Notes under the pieces: model-generated
Database searches by the model: none
The model's input: the letters and a program-made list of their open reading frames with translations, nothing else
What the model was told of the DNA's origin: nothing
Position numbers and translations under genes: made by a program
Shown: piece after piece, positions 48,874-57,889 of the stretch
Layout of the letters: each line of letters begins with the position of its first letter
How positions within the stretch are numbered: the first letter of the stretch is position 1
Assembly (NCBI GenBank): GCA_045603125.1
Contig: JAZULN010000021.1
Coordinates: 5,568-69,567 of the forward strand
From: CAKSFT01 sp045603125
Lineage (GTDB): Bacteria > Bacillota > Clostridia > UBA1381
DNA: 64,000 nt
Reading direction: 5' to 3'

Positions 48874-50007
48874 ATGTTTGAGGTATTACACAAAAACGGT
48901 TTGGCAAGACGTGGTCGCTTTCATACAGTCCACGGAACTATTGAAACGCCGGTTTTTCAGAACGTTGGAACGATTGCCGCAATAAAAGGTGCGGTTTCCA
49001 CAATGGACTTAAAAAATCTTGGCTGTCAGGTGGAACTGTCCAACACTTATCACTTGCATCTTCGACCGGGCGATAAGGTGGTAAAGGCTATGGGCGGCCT
49101 TCATAAATTTATGAACTGGGATAGACCAATCCTCACCGATAGCGGCGGATTTCAGGTTTTCTCCCTTGCGTCTTTGAGAAAAATCACCGAAGAAGGGGTA
49201 AGCTTTAACTCTCATATCGACGGGAAAAGGATATTTATGGGGCCTGAGGAGAGTATGCAGATTCAGTCAAACCTTGCATCGACCATTGCTATGGCGTTTG
49301 ATGAGTGTGTGGAAAATCCGGCACCCTATGACTATGTAAAGAAGTCAACCGACAGAACCTATAGATGGCTTGAGCGATGTCAGGCTGAAATGAAAAGGCT
49401 AAATTCCTTAGATGATACGATAAATAAAAATCAGATGCTTTTCGGAATCAATCAGGGCGGAATTTTTGATGATTTAAGAATTGAGCATATGAAGAGAATT
49501 GCCAAACTAGACCTTGACGGTTATGCCATTGGCGGTCTTGCGGTAGGAGAGAGTCACGAGGAGATGTATCATATTTTAGATGTAACCCTTCCGTTTGCAC
49601 CTGAGAATAAGCCAAGATACTTAATGGGGGTTGGAACGCCTGCAAATATAATTGAGGGAGTTGCGAGAGGTATTGACTTTTTCGATTGCGTTATGCCATC
49701 AAGAAATGCACGCCACGGATTTTTGTTTACCAAAAACGGCACAATAAATATAATGAATCAAAAGCATGAGTTGGATTCGTCCCCAATAGACCCTGAGTGT
49801 ACATGTGAGGCGTGCCGGAACTACTCTAAAGGCTATATAAGACACCTCTTTAAGGCGAAAGAAATGCTTGGAATGAGACTTTCGGTTATTCATAACCTTC
49901 ATTTTTATAATCAGCTTGTAGCTGATATAAGACAGGCTATCGAAGAGGATAGGTTTGAAGAATTCAGACGTGAGAATGTAGAGAAGATGTCAAGAAGAAT
50001 TAAATAA
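48874..50007 (+). CDS. tgt: tRNA-guanine(34) transglycosylase
   Basis: A 377-residue zinc enzyme exchanging G34 for preQ1 in tRNA-Asp, -Asn, -His and -Tyr. Catalytic Asp in ILTDSGGFQVFS; nucleophile Asp in the later DFFDCVMPSRNARHG; zinc site CTCEACRNYSKGYIRHL with the following His. AACAGGAGAAAA precedes the ATG. Complete. Confidence 0.96.
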   Translation: MFEVLHKNGLARRGRFHTVHGTIETPVFQNVGTIAAIKGAVSTMDLKNLGCQVELSNTYHLHLRPGDKVVKAMGGLHKFMNWDRPILTDSGGFQVFSLASLRKITEEGVSFNSHIDGKRIFMGPEESMQIQSNLASTIAMAFDECVENPAPYDYVKKSTDRTYRWLERCQAEMKRLNSLDDTINKNQMLFGINQGGIFDDLRIEHMKRIAKLDLDGYAIGGLAVGESHEEMYHILDVTLPFAPENKPRYLMGVGTPANIIEGVARGIDFFDCVMPSRNARHGFLFTKNGTINIMNQKHELDSSPIDPECTCEACRNYSKGYIRHLFKAKEMLGMRLSVIHNLHFYNQLVADIRQAIEEDRFEEFRRENVEKMSRRIK

Positions 50008-50023
50008 AAATTTGGAGGATAAT

Positions 50024-51352
50024 ATGGCAGCAAAACCAAAAAAGCATTTATCTTCGGCTCAGATAATTCTCTTTGGATTTTTGGGAGTAATACTTTTGGG
50101 AGCACTTCTTCTGATGTTACCGATATCATCAAAATCAGGGAATATAACGCCGTTTTTAGATGCCTTCTTTACCTCGACTTCTGCCACTTGTGTTACAGGG
50201 CTTGTTGTTAAAGATACGGCTACATATTGGTCGGAGTTCGGGCAGTTTATAATCCTTTTGCTTATTCAAATCGGAGGCTTGGGTGTTGTAACCATTGCCG
50301 TATCGTTGGCTGTGCTCTCAGGAAAAAAGATTGGGCTTATGCAAAGAAGCACAATGCAGGAGTCGATTTCAGCTCCGAAAATTGGCGGAATGGTGAAACT
50401 GACAGGATTTATATTAAAAGGTACATTTTTAATTGAACTTCTGGGGGCTTTGTGTCTTATGCCTGTATTTATTGGAAGTTTTGGCAAAAAAGGAATATGG
50501 ATGTCCTTTTTTCATTCGGTTTCTGCTTTTTGTAACGCGGGATTTGACCTTATGGGCGGAGTGGAAAAGTTTTCTTCTTTAACGACCTATGCCGGCTCGG
50601 GTGTTGTAAATATTGTTATAATGACCTTGATTGTTGTGGGCGGTATTGGATTTTTGGTATGGGAGGACATAAAAACCAACAAGTGGAAGATAAAAAGATA
50701 TAAAATGCAAAGTAAGGTAGTTTTGATTACAACGGCAATCCTTATTATTCTGCCATTTATATATTTTTATTTTGTAGAATATTCATCAGAAAGTGGTGGC
50801 AGAAGGTTTTTGGTATCGCTTTTTCAGGCAGTCACTCCAAGAACCGCCGGATTTAACACGGCAGATTATTCTGCTATGAGCGAAACAGGAAGAACGATAA
50901 CGATATTGTTAATGTTAATCGGCGGTTCGCCGGGATCTACCGCCGGCGGTATGAAGACAACTACAGTTGCCATATTGATGTTTTCCGCTGTTTCGGTATT
51001 CAGAAGGAAAAATGACATAGAATGTTTTGGCAGAAGAGTTTCGGAAGATAGCATAAAAAATGCAGCGGCGATTCTTCTTATGTATCTGGTGCTTTTTGTA
51101 GGCGGCGGACTTTTAATAAACGCTTTAGAAAATGTACCTGTGGGCATCTGTTTTTTTGAAACGGCATCTGCAATAGGTACAGTAGGACTTTCTATGGGTC
51201 TTACTCCAACCTTGGGGGCGGCTTCCAAGGTGGTGCTTGCCGTATTAATGTTTTTTGGAAGAGTGGGCGGATTGACAGTTATCTTTGCAACTTTAACGCC
51301 CAAAAACAGAAATTTATCAAAAAAACCCATGGAAAAGATTACAGTGGGCTAA
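50024..51352 (+). CDS. ktrB: K+ transporter membrane subunit KtrB/TrkH
   Basis: A 442-residue channel-like protein with four M1-P-M2 repeats. Filter-like segments: TSATCVTGLVVKDTATYWS, SVSAFCNAGFDL, TPRTAGFNT and SAIGTVGLSMGLTP. The start is ATG 50024 behind TTTGGAGGAT. The ktrA gene follows 12 bases later, and the pair is a complete Ktr system. Na+-coupled K+ uptake is the family's usual mode. Confidence 0.94.
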   Translation: MAAKPKKHLSSAQIILFGFLGVILLGALLLMLPISSKSGNITPFLDAFFTSTSATCVTGLVVKDTATYWSEFGQFIILLLIQIGGLGVVTIAVSLAVLSGKKIGLMQRSTMQESISAPKIGGMVKLTGFILKGTFLIELLGALCLMPVFIGSFGKKGIWMSFFHSVSAFCNAGFDLMGGVEKFSSLTTYAGSGVVNIVIMTLIVVGGIGFLVWEDIKTNKWKIKRYKMQSKVVLITTAILIILPFIYFYFVEYSSESGGRRFLVSLFQAVTPRTAGFNTADYSAMSETGRTITILLMLIGGSPGSTAGGMKTTTVAILMFSAVSVFRRKNDIECFGRRVSEDSIKNAAAILLMYLVLFVGGGLLINALENVPVGICFFETASAIGTVGLSMGLTPTLGAASKVVLAVLMFFGRVGGLTVIFATLTPKNRNLSKKPMEKITVG

Positions 51353-51364
51353 GGAGGAATTTTT

Positions 51365-52012
51365 ATGAAATCGGTGTTGTTGATAGGTATGGGACGTTTT
51401 GGAAGACACATTGCAAAAAAATTATCCCAGCTTAACCATCAGGTAATGGCAATAGATAAGTGTGAAGAAAATATTGATGAAATTCTTCCTTATGTTACCA
51501 ATGCACAGATTGGCGACAGTACTAATGAGGAATTTTTAAAAAGCCTTGGAGTTAATGATTATGACCTTTCAATAGTTGCCATAAGTGAAGACTTTCAAAG
51601 TTCACTTGAAACCACATCTCTTTTAAAAGAGCTTGGTGCAAAAATGATTATATCCAGAGCGGAAACTGATATTCATGCAAAGTTTTTGACCCGAAATGGT
51701 GCAGATGAGGTCATATATCCTGAAAAACAGGTAGCCGACTGGACTGCCATAAGATACACATCAGACCACATCTTAGATTATATTGAAATAAATGATAAAT
51801 ATGCAATATATGAAGTGGAAATTCCGGGAAATTGGATTGGAAAGACTATTATGGAATTGGATATCAGAAAGAAGTTCAACGTAAACGTAATGGCTTTGAA
51901 GACTGACGGAAAGCTTTCTATGTCTGTTAGTCCGGAACAAATTCTTGAAAAAAATCAAACTTTACTTGTAGTGGGAGAGTATGAAGATATTCAAAAATGC
52001 TTTCATATATAA
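51365..52012 (+). CDS. ktrA: K+ transporter regulatory subunit KtrA (RCK)
   Basis: A 215-residue cytoplasmic gating ring protein. RCK_N with nucleotide-binding LLIGMGRFGRHIAKKL (G-x-G-x-x-G at 8-13) and Asp at the end of strand 2 (AIDK). RCK_C from about 135 on. It binds ATP/ADP and often c-di-AMP to gate KtrB. Translational neighbour of ktrB. Confidence 0.94.
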   Translation: MKSVLLIGMGRFGRHIAKKLSQLNHQVMAIDKCEENIDEILPYVTNAQIGDSTNEEFLKSLGVNDYDLSIVAISEDFQSSLETTSLLKELGAKMIISRAETDIHAKFLTRNGADEVIYPEKQVADWTAIRYTSDHILDYIEINDKYAIYEVEIPGNWIGKTIMELDIRKKFNVNVMALKTDGKLSMSVSPEQILEKNQTLLVVGEYEDIQKCFHI

Positions 52013-52018
52013 AAACTA

Positions 52019-52062
52019 ACCGCCAAGTGTCGGATTTTAGTCTGACACCTGGCGGTATTTTT
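52019..52062. terminator. Bidirectional terminator, ktrA / P-ATPase
   Basis: ACCGCCA/TGGCGGT and GTGTC/GACAC stacked stems with a short loop, T-rich on both sides. Confidence 0.88.
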
Positions 52063-52067
52063 TACAA

Positions 52068-54674
52068 TTATTTTTTATGTCTAATTAAACCTATAGCCTT
52101 TGAAATCTCCATAATAATGAGCGGTACAAGGATTAACCCGAAGCAAAGAAGATAAAGTTTAATCGGTAAGGCAATGAGCCCGAATGCAACACGAAGGGGG
52201 GTAAATATTACTACTAATACCAACAAGATTGAAATCAATGCGGCACCATTTAATTTCTTGTTTGTAAAAGCTCCGATTTTAAACAATGATTTATCCGACC
52301 TCATATTGTATGCCTGAATTACCTGAGAAAGTGCGAGGGTCATAAATGCCATAGTCTGACCACCCGCGAGCTTTCCGGTTAGAGTTTCGCCAACTCGAAA
52401 AGCTACCAGTGAAAGAATAGCAAACATAACACCTTGTAAAACAACTCGGATTCCAAGACCGTGTGCGAAAATTCCTTCATTTTTAGGTTTTGGCTTTCGG
52501 GTCATTATGTCGTTTTCTACCGCTTCCATACCAAGGGCAATGGCAGGCATACTGTCGGTAACTAAGTTAATCCATAAAAGCTGCATTGATAAAAGCGGAG
52601 TTTTGTGCCATAAAAGCATTGCCACAAATACAGTTATAACCTCACCAATGTTTGTGCCGAGAAGGAAGCCCACAACTTTTTTGATGTTATCATAGATGCC
52701 CCTGCCTTCTCTTACGGCATCAACGATTGTAGCAAAGTTATCGTCGGTGAGGGTCATGTCGGCAGCACCCTTGGCAACGTCTGTGCCGGTGATACCCATA
52801 GCACAACCGATATCGGCAGCCTTTAGGGCGGGTGCATCGTTTACGCCGTCGCCTGTCATTGAAACTACTTGGTCCCGTCTTTGCCAAGCCTTTACAATTC
52901 TGATTTTATTCTCAGGCGACACTCGGGCGTAAACTGAGATTTTTTCAACCACACTGTCGAGTTCACGGTCGGTCATGGCATCCAGCTCCGAACCGGTTAT
53001 TGCCATATCCCCGTCTTCTAATATTCCTAATTCCCTTGCGATTGCAGAGGCAGTAACAACATGGTCACCGGTTATCATAATTGGCTTGATGCCGGCTTTT
53101 CTACAGATTGCCACGGCATCTTTTGCCTCAGGTCTTGGCGGATCAATCATGCCGACCAAACCCATAAAGGTTAAGCCGTTTTCAAGAACTTCCGGAGCAG
53201 GGACATTGTCAATCTCTTTATATGCAACCGCAAGAACTCTGAGGGCATTTTCGCTCATGCTCTCGGTAATCTCTTTTGCTTTTTCGAGGTTTCCTTTTAT
53301 ACAACGGCTTGCCATCACATCAAAAGCACCTTTTACAATGCAAATATTTTTCCCGTCGATTTTATTTACCGTAGTCATAAGCTTTCGGTCTGAATCAAAT
53401 GGGATTTCGGCAAGACGTGGGAATTTAGAGTTTAGGTCTTCCTTTTCCATGCCGTTTTTGTGGGCGGCTAATACTATTGCGGTCTCGGTCGGGTCGCCTA
53501 TATGTTTTTCTTCGGTTTCGGTGATTATTACCGACCCGTCGCAACAAAGTGTTGCATATTTTAAAAGCTCCTTGACCTTTTCGGAACAGTTATTTGATAT
53601 ATCTTCAGTATCATTGTCTCCGTCAACAAAGGACTTGGTCAGGGTCATACGGTTTTGAGTCAGAGTTCCTGTTTTATCCGAGCAGATAATTGATGCACTG
53701 CCCAAGGTTTCAACGGCAGGAAGCCTGCGAATCAGTGCATTTTTCTTAACCATTCTCTGAACACCGATAGAGAGTACAACGGTTACAATAGCAGGAAGTC
53801 CCTCAGGGATTGCTGAAACTGCCAAAGACACAGAGGTCATAAATATTTCAAGTACCGGGATATTATTTAAAATTCCCACAATAAAGATTATGCCACAAGC
53901 AAGAAGTGCCAAAATTCCAAGATATTTTCCGAGCTGTGCAAGTTTTTCCTGAAGTGGTGTCTGACCGCCTTCTTCATTATCCAAAAGGTTTGCAATTTTA
54001 CCCATTTCGGTGTCCATACCTGTTGCGGTAACAATGGCGGTGGCGGTACCGTAGGTGATAGAGCAGCCTGAGAAAACCATATTGGTTCTGTCACCCAATG
54101 GTGCATCGTCTTTTACCTCGGCTTCGGCATCCTTTTCAGAAGGCACAGACTCACCGGTGAGAGCCGATTCCTCACTCTTTAAGCTTACGCTTTTTAGTAG
54201 CCTTGCATCTGCCGGAACAAAGTCGCCGGCTTCAAGTTTTATTATATCGCCCGGCACAAGGAAAGCGGCGTCAATCAGCTCTTCCTTGCCGTCACGGATT
54301 ACCCTTGCGTGGGGTGCTGACATATTCTTTAAGGCATCCAGGGCCTTTTCCGCTTTACTCTCCTGCATAACACCGATTACGGCATTTAACACGACGATTA
54401 AAAGAATCAGTGCCGGTTCAAAAAATTCTGCCGGATTTTTTTCAATGCAGGCAATCACGAAAGATATCCCTGCCGCAATCAAAAGAATTAAAATCATTAC
54501 GTCTTTGAATTGCTCTAAAAATCTTTGAAAGTTTGTTTTTTTCTTCTTTTCCTTTAGCTTATTTTCACCGAATTCGGATTTTAACTTCTCGACTTTGTCG
54601 GGAGTAAGCCCTGAATTTTCATCAGAATTCAGATGTTTTATGACATCATCTTTTTTTTGGCTATAAAATTGCAT
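52068..54674 (-). CDS. Calcium-translocating-type P-type ATPase (P2A)
   Basis: An 868-residue pump with ten helices. TGES (173-176) in the actuator domain, PEGLP (290-294) in helix 4, phosphorylation site Asp333 in DKTGTLT, GDGVNDAPALK hinge, and helix 6 NLVTDSMPAIALG with the Asn and Asp of site II. This set is that of SERCA-like bacterial Ca2+ exporters (LMCA1 type). The N-terminus begins with the cation-ATPase N domain. Single gene with its own promoter. Confidence 0.92.
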   Translation of the reverse strand: MQFYSQKKDDVIKHLNSDENSGLTPDKVEKLKSEFGENKLKEKKKKTNFQRFLEQFKDVMILILLIAAGISFVIACIEKNPAEFFEPALILLIVVLNAVIGVMQESKAEKALDALKNMSAPHARVIRDGKEELIDAAFLVPGDIIKLEAGDFVPADARLLKSVSLKSEESALTGESVPSEKDAEAEVKDDAPLGDRTNMVFSGCSITYGTATAIVTATGMDTEMGKIANLLDNEEGGQTPLQEKLAQLGKYLGILALLACGIIFIVGILNNIPVLEIFMTSVSLAVSAIPEGLPAIVTVVLSIGVQRMVKKNALIRRLPAVETLGSASIICSDKTGTLTQNRMTLTKSFVDGDNDTEDISNNCSEKVKELLKYATLCCDGSVIITETEEKHIGDPTETAIVLAAHKNGMEKEDLNSKFPRLAEIPFDSDRKLMTTVNKIDGKNICIVKGAFDVMASRCIKGNLEKAKEITESMSENALRVLAVAYKEIDNVPAPEVLENGLTFMGLVGMIDPPRPEAKDAVAICRKAGIKPIMITGDHVVTASAIARELGILEDGDMAITGSELDAMTDRELDSVVEKISVYARVSPENKIRIVKAWQRRDQVVSMTGDGVNDAPALKAADIGCAMGITGTDVAKGAADMTLTDDNFATIVDAVREGRGIYDNIKKVVGFLLGTNIGEVITVFVAMLLWHKTPLLSMQLLWINLVTDSMPAIALGMEAVENDIMTRKPKPKNEGIFAHGLGIRVVLQGVMFAILSLVAFRVGETLTGKLAGGQTMAFMTLALSQVIQAYNMRSDKSLFKIGAFTNKKLNGAALISILLVLVVIFTPLRVAFGLIALPIKLYLLCFGLILVPLIIMEISKAIGLIRHKK

Positions 54675-54711
54675 TTTATTGATTCCTCCATAATTTTTAT
54701 AGAACTATAGT

Positions 54712-54740
54712 ATTTTACCATATAATTTAAAATTTTACAA
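54712..54740 (-). promoter_or_regulatory. Promoter of the P-type ATPase gene
   Basis: Minus strand TTGTAA (54735-54740), 17 bases, TAAAAT (54712-54717), about 38 bases before the start. Confidence 0.6.
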
Positions 54741-54814
54741 CGGCATAAAATGAAAAATTTGTTATATTTTTTTGGATATATTGTTAAATATGGAAAGAAA
54801 GTTATTGGTTTTAC

Positions 54815-54843
54815 TTGAAAATAACTTTTAAGTGGTGTATAAT
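54815..54843 (+). promoter_or_regulatory. Promoter of the LOG-family gene
   Basis: TTGAAA (54815-54820), 17 bases, TATAAT (54838-54843), giving a leader of about 90 very AT-rich bases. The gap 54675-54937 otherwise holds no recognised feature. Confidence 0.65.
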
Positions 54844-54937
54844 TTGAAAAAAAAGATTGTATATTTTCGGTTTATTTTAATATATAATAAATTTTTGGCA
54901 TATAATTTAGAGTTTATAATAAAAGGAGTGGATATTC

Positions 54938-55519
54938 ATGAAGATATGTGTATTTGGTGCGGCAAGCAACGAAATCAACAATACCTATATCGAGGCGGTT
55001 GAAAAGCTTGGCGAGGAGCTTGCAAAAAGAGGCCATGAGCTTGTGTTTGGTGCAGGCGGAAATGGTCTTATGGGTGCAGTTGCCCGTGGAGTTTACCGTG
55101 GCGGCGGAAAAATCTATGGAATCATACCCAAGTTTTTTAAGGACGAAGAAATCGAGCTTATATTTGATAAATGTGACGAACTAATCTATACAGAAACTAT
55201 GGCAGATAGAAAATCTTTAATGGAAGATATGGCAGATGCGTTTATCACAGTTCCGGGTGGTATCGGGACATTTGAGGAGTTTTTCCAGATGATGACCCTA
55301 AAACAACTGGGTCGCCACACAAAACCTATGGGACTTTTCGATATAAACGGATATTTTGTGGATTTGGAGGCATTTTTAAAGAAGTCGGTTAGCGAGAGAT
55401 TTATTCGTGAGGACTGTAAAATGCTATATAGATACTCAACCGATATGGCGGAAATTTTTGATTATATTGAAAATGACAAGCGAATTAAAAAGGATGTTCA
55501 TGATTTGAAAATTGGATAA
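54938..55519 (+). CDS. LOG-family nucleotide phosphoribohydrolase-like protein
   Basis: A 193-residue Rossmann protein of the TIGR00730/LOG family. The paired motifs GGNGLMGAVARG and PGGIGTFEEFFQMMTLKQLG (with catalytic Arg in ADRKSLM and Glu in GTFEE) match enzymes that cut ribose-5-phosphate from adenine-type nucleotides. Bacterial roles are mostly unproven. AAAAGGAGTGG precedes the ATG. The CDF gene starts 57 bases downstream. Confidence 0.88.
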   Translation: MKICVFGAASNEINNTYIEAVEKLGEELAKRGHELVFGAGGNGLMGAVARGVYRGGGKIYGIIPKFFKDEEIELIFDKCDELIYTETMADRKSLMEDMADAFITVPGGIGTFEEFFQMMTLKQLGRHTKPMGLFDINGYFVDLEAFLKKSVSERFIREDCKMLYRYSTDMAEIFDYIENDKRIKKDVHDLKIG

Positions 55520-55576
55520 TAGATGAAAATTTCAACCTTAAAAGTATGGTTAATTTTATGAAAGGAACCGGAATTT

Positions 55577-56746
55577 ATGCTAACCAATCTTTTAATCAGA
55601 ATGTTTATTAAGGATAAGGATAATATAAAAAACCAGATAGTCAGAAAAAAATATACAATGCTTGCAGGCGTTACCGGAATATTTGCAAATTTATTGCTGT
55701 TTTTGGTGAAATTTTTGGCGGGACTTTTCTCGGGCTCGGTTGCAATTATAGCCGACGGGTTTAATAACTTATCCGACAGTGCATCGTCGGTTGTGGCAAT
55801 GCTGGGATTTCGGATGTCGGGAAAGCACGAGGACAAAAAGCATCCTTTAGGTCACGGAAGATATGAATATATAACCGCATTTATTGTGGATATAATTATT
55901 GTTGTTGTAGGCGTTGAGCTATTTAAAGCATCAATTGAAAAGATAATTTCTCCGAGGTTACCGGGAATAACCGGAGCAACCTTAATTGTGCTTGGGATTT
56001 CGGTGATATTAAAGCTATGGATGTTTTTCTTTTATCGAAAACTAGGGAGAAAAATAAATTCCATTACCCTGACCGCTGTTGGAACAGATAGCCTAAGCGA
56101 CGTTTTCGCAACGGGTATCGTTATAATATCAGCAATAATCTCCAAAATCTGGGGATTTTATATCGACGGATATGCAGGACTATTGGTTGCAGGGTTTATC
56201 GTGTTTAGCGGCATAAAGGCAGCAAAGGACACGGTGGAGCTTTTGCTTGGTGCATCTCCAGACCCTGAGCTTGTTGAAAAGATTTATGATTTTATAAAGG
56301 CATACCCTGAGGTTTTAGATATACATGACCTTATGGTACACGACTACGGTCCGGGCAAACAGATTTTCACCTTCCATGCCGAGGTGTCATCGGAGAGCGA
56401 TCTTTTACATGCCCACGATGTTATAGACGGCCTTGAGAGGGATATGGAAAGGGAATTTGGAAGTATCGTGACAATTCACCTAGACCCCATTGCCGTTTCC
56501 GACGAAGAGGTTGATAAGATGCGAAAATTTATAGAAGATGCGGTAGGGGAAGTGGATAGTACCTTTACAATCCACGATTTCCGAATGACAACGAGCGAAA
56601 ATAATGTTACGGTAATCTTTGACCTCTTAATCCCCAGTGATTCTAAATTCAGTGATGAGGTGGCAAAAGACAAGGTAACTGAAAAAATTTCAGAGAAAAA
56701 CCCTGACCTTCGGACAGTGATTAAGGCAGAACACCCATTCATATAG
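55577..56746 (+). CDS. Cation diffusion facilitator, Mn2+-type
   Basis: A 389-residue exporter with six membrane helices (about 25-215) and a long C-terminal cytoplasmic domain. The transport site is read from N-x-x-x-D in helix 2 (Asn63, Asp67 in GFNNLSD) and D-x-x-x-D in helix 5 (Asp171, Asp175 in TDSLSD). That ND-DD set is the one described for Mn exporters such as MntE, rather than the HD/DD sets of Zn or Fe carriers; Mn is therefore inferred. AAAGGAACCGG precedes the ATG. Confidence 0.9.
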   Translation: MLTNLLIRMFIKDKDNIKNQIVRKKYTMLAGVTGIFANLLLFLVKFLAGLFSGSVAIIADGFNNLSDSASSVVAMLGFRMSGKHEDKKHPLGHGRYEYITAFIVDIIIVVVGVELFKASIEKIISPRLPGITGATLIVLGISVILKLWMFFFYRKLGRKINSITLTAVGTDSLSDVFATGIVIISAIISKIWGFYIDGYAGLLVAGFIVFSGIKAAKDTVELLLGASPDPELVEKIYDFIKAYPEVLDIHDLMVHDYGPGKQIFTFHAEVSSESDLLHAHDVIDGLERDMEREFGSIVTIHLDPIAVSDEEVDKMRKFIEDAVGEVDSTFTIHDFRMTTSENNVTVIFDLLIPSDSKFSDEVAKDKVTEKISEKNPDLRTVIKAEHPFI

Positions 56747-56747
56747 A

Positions 56748-56786
56748 AAAAAGAGAAATGTCTTTTGAAAAGACATTTCTCTTTTT
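56748..56786. terminator. Bidirectional terminator, CDF / PfkB gene
   Basis: A 19-bp perfect inverted repeat around one central base, A-rich on the left arm and T-rich on the right. Confidence 0.92.
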
Positions 56787-56789
56787 CTA

Positions 56790-57878
56790 TTATTTTCTGT
56801 CGTCGTACATTTCCATGGCTTTTGCAATATCATCAAAGCTATTGCAATGACCGTTTTTAACATAAAGGTAAGAAGTGGTCATACCACTTATTAAACAGCT
56901 TTCAATGTCAAGGTCACCCAAAAGACCGGCTGAGAATCCGCTATTGAAGTTATCGCCGCCGCCTGTTGTCTTCTTTGGATTTTCACATACAATACCCTGA
57001 ACCTCAACTTCGCCGCCGTCATATACTGCTGCGGAACTGTCCACCGGGTGGATTATTACAGTACCAATACCCGAGAACTCCTTAATTTTTCTTGCAATTG
57101 GAAGTGAGCCACTATACTCACCTTCGCCTAAGATTTGGTGCATAACCATAGCCTCACTCTTATTAAGACCTAAGTAGGTCGGAGCGTACTCGCTATATTT
57201 TCCAAACATCTTAAGAGCTGCCTTAATTTCTTCCGGCTGACGCTTTGCACAGTCTGCAATGTCTATGTAGATTTTTCTGTCTTTTTTAGATAGTCTTGGC
57301 ATAACAATTTCCAAAAACTTTTCATAGATTTCATGGAAGTGAACAAGATAACTCCAGTTTACCAATGTTATAATATCGGCTTGGTCAAAATAATTTACCA
57401 AATCATCGATGCTGATTCTTTCAATTAAATCTTTCCATCTTAACTGACTGATTTTTTCAATATCACTCATTATAACTTTACCGTCGGAAAATTCATATAA
57501 ATATGAATACCCCGGCTCGCTAATAGAGATAGTTTCACAGTTTGGGTTAAGGTTAAAAGCTGAATTTTTTTCAGGATATCCCATAGCACCGATACAGGTA
57601 CATTTTACATCCATGTTGGCAAGACCATTTGCATAGTGAGGCCCACATCCGCCAAAATCTGTGCTTTCAAATATCAATTCTATATTACCGCTTCTGCCTG
57701 CAAGACTTGAAATTTTCTCACCGAACTGGTCGATTGTGGGATAGTATGTACAAGTTTTTTCGTCTTGTCTGGTTTTAACAGGGTGGATTAAATAATCCAC
57801 AAATCCGTCAAAACCGATAGACACGGTTTTACTTTGAATAAGTTCTTTTTTTGATTTAAATTGTTCTGAATATTTCAT
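56790..57878 (-). CDS. PfkB-family carbohydrate kinase
   Basis: A 362-residue ribokinase-fold kinase. GFDGFVDYLIHPV at the N-terminus, GGCGPHYANGLANM as the glycine-rich substrate region, and KKTTGGGDNFNSGF holding the catalytic Asp309 and the anion hole (PfkB signature 2). The substrate sugar is not determinable. It follows the GH5-like hydrolase gene by 11 bases, so it probably phosphorylates the sugar released by that enzyme. Confidence 0.88.
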   Translation of the reverse strand: MKYSEQFKSKKELIQSKTVSIGFDGFVDYLIHPVKTRQDEKTCTYYPTIDQFGEKISSLAGRSGNIELIFESTDFGGCGPHYANGLANMDVKCTCIGAMGYPEKNSAFNLNPNCETISISEPGYSYLYEFSDGKVIMSDIEKISQLRWKDLIERISIDDLVNYFDQADIITLVNWSYLVHFHEIYEKFLEIVMPRLSKKDRKIYIDIADCAKRQPEEIKAALKMFGKYSEYAPTYLGLNKSEAMVMHQILGEGEYSGSLPIARKIKEFSGIGTVIIHPVDSSAAVYDGGEVEVQGIVCENPKKTTGGGDNFNSGFSAGLLGDLDIESCLISGMTTSYLYVKNGHCNSFDDIAKAMEMYDDRK

Positions 57879-57889
57879 GTTAATTCTCC

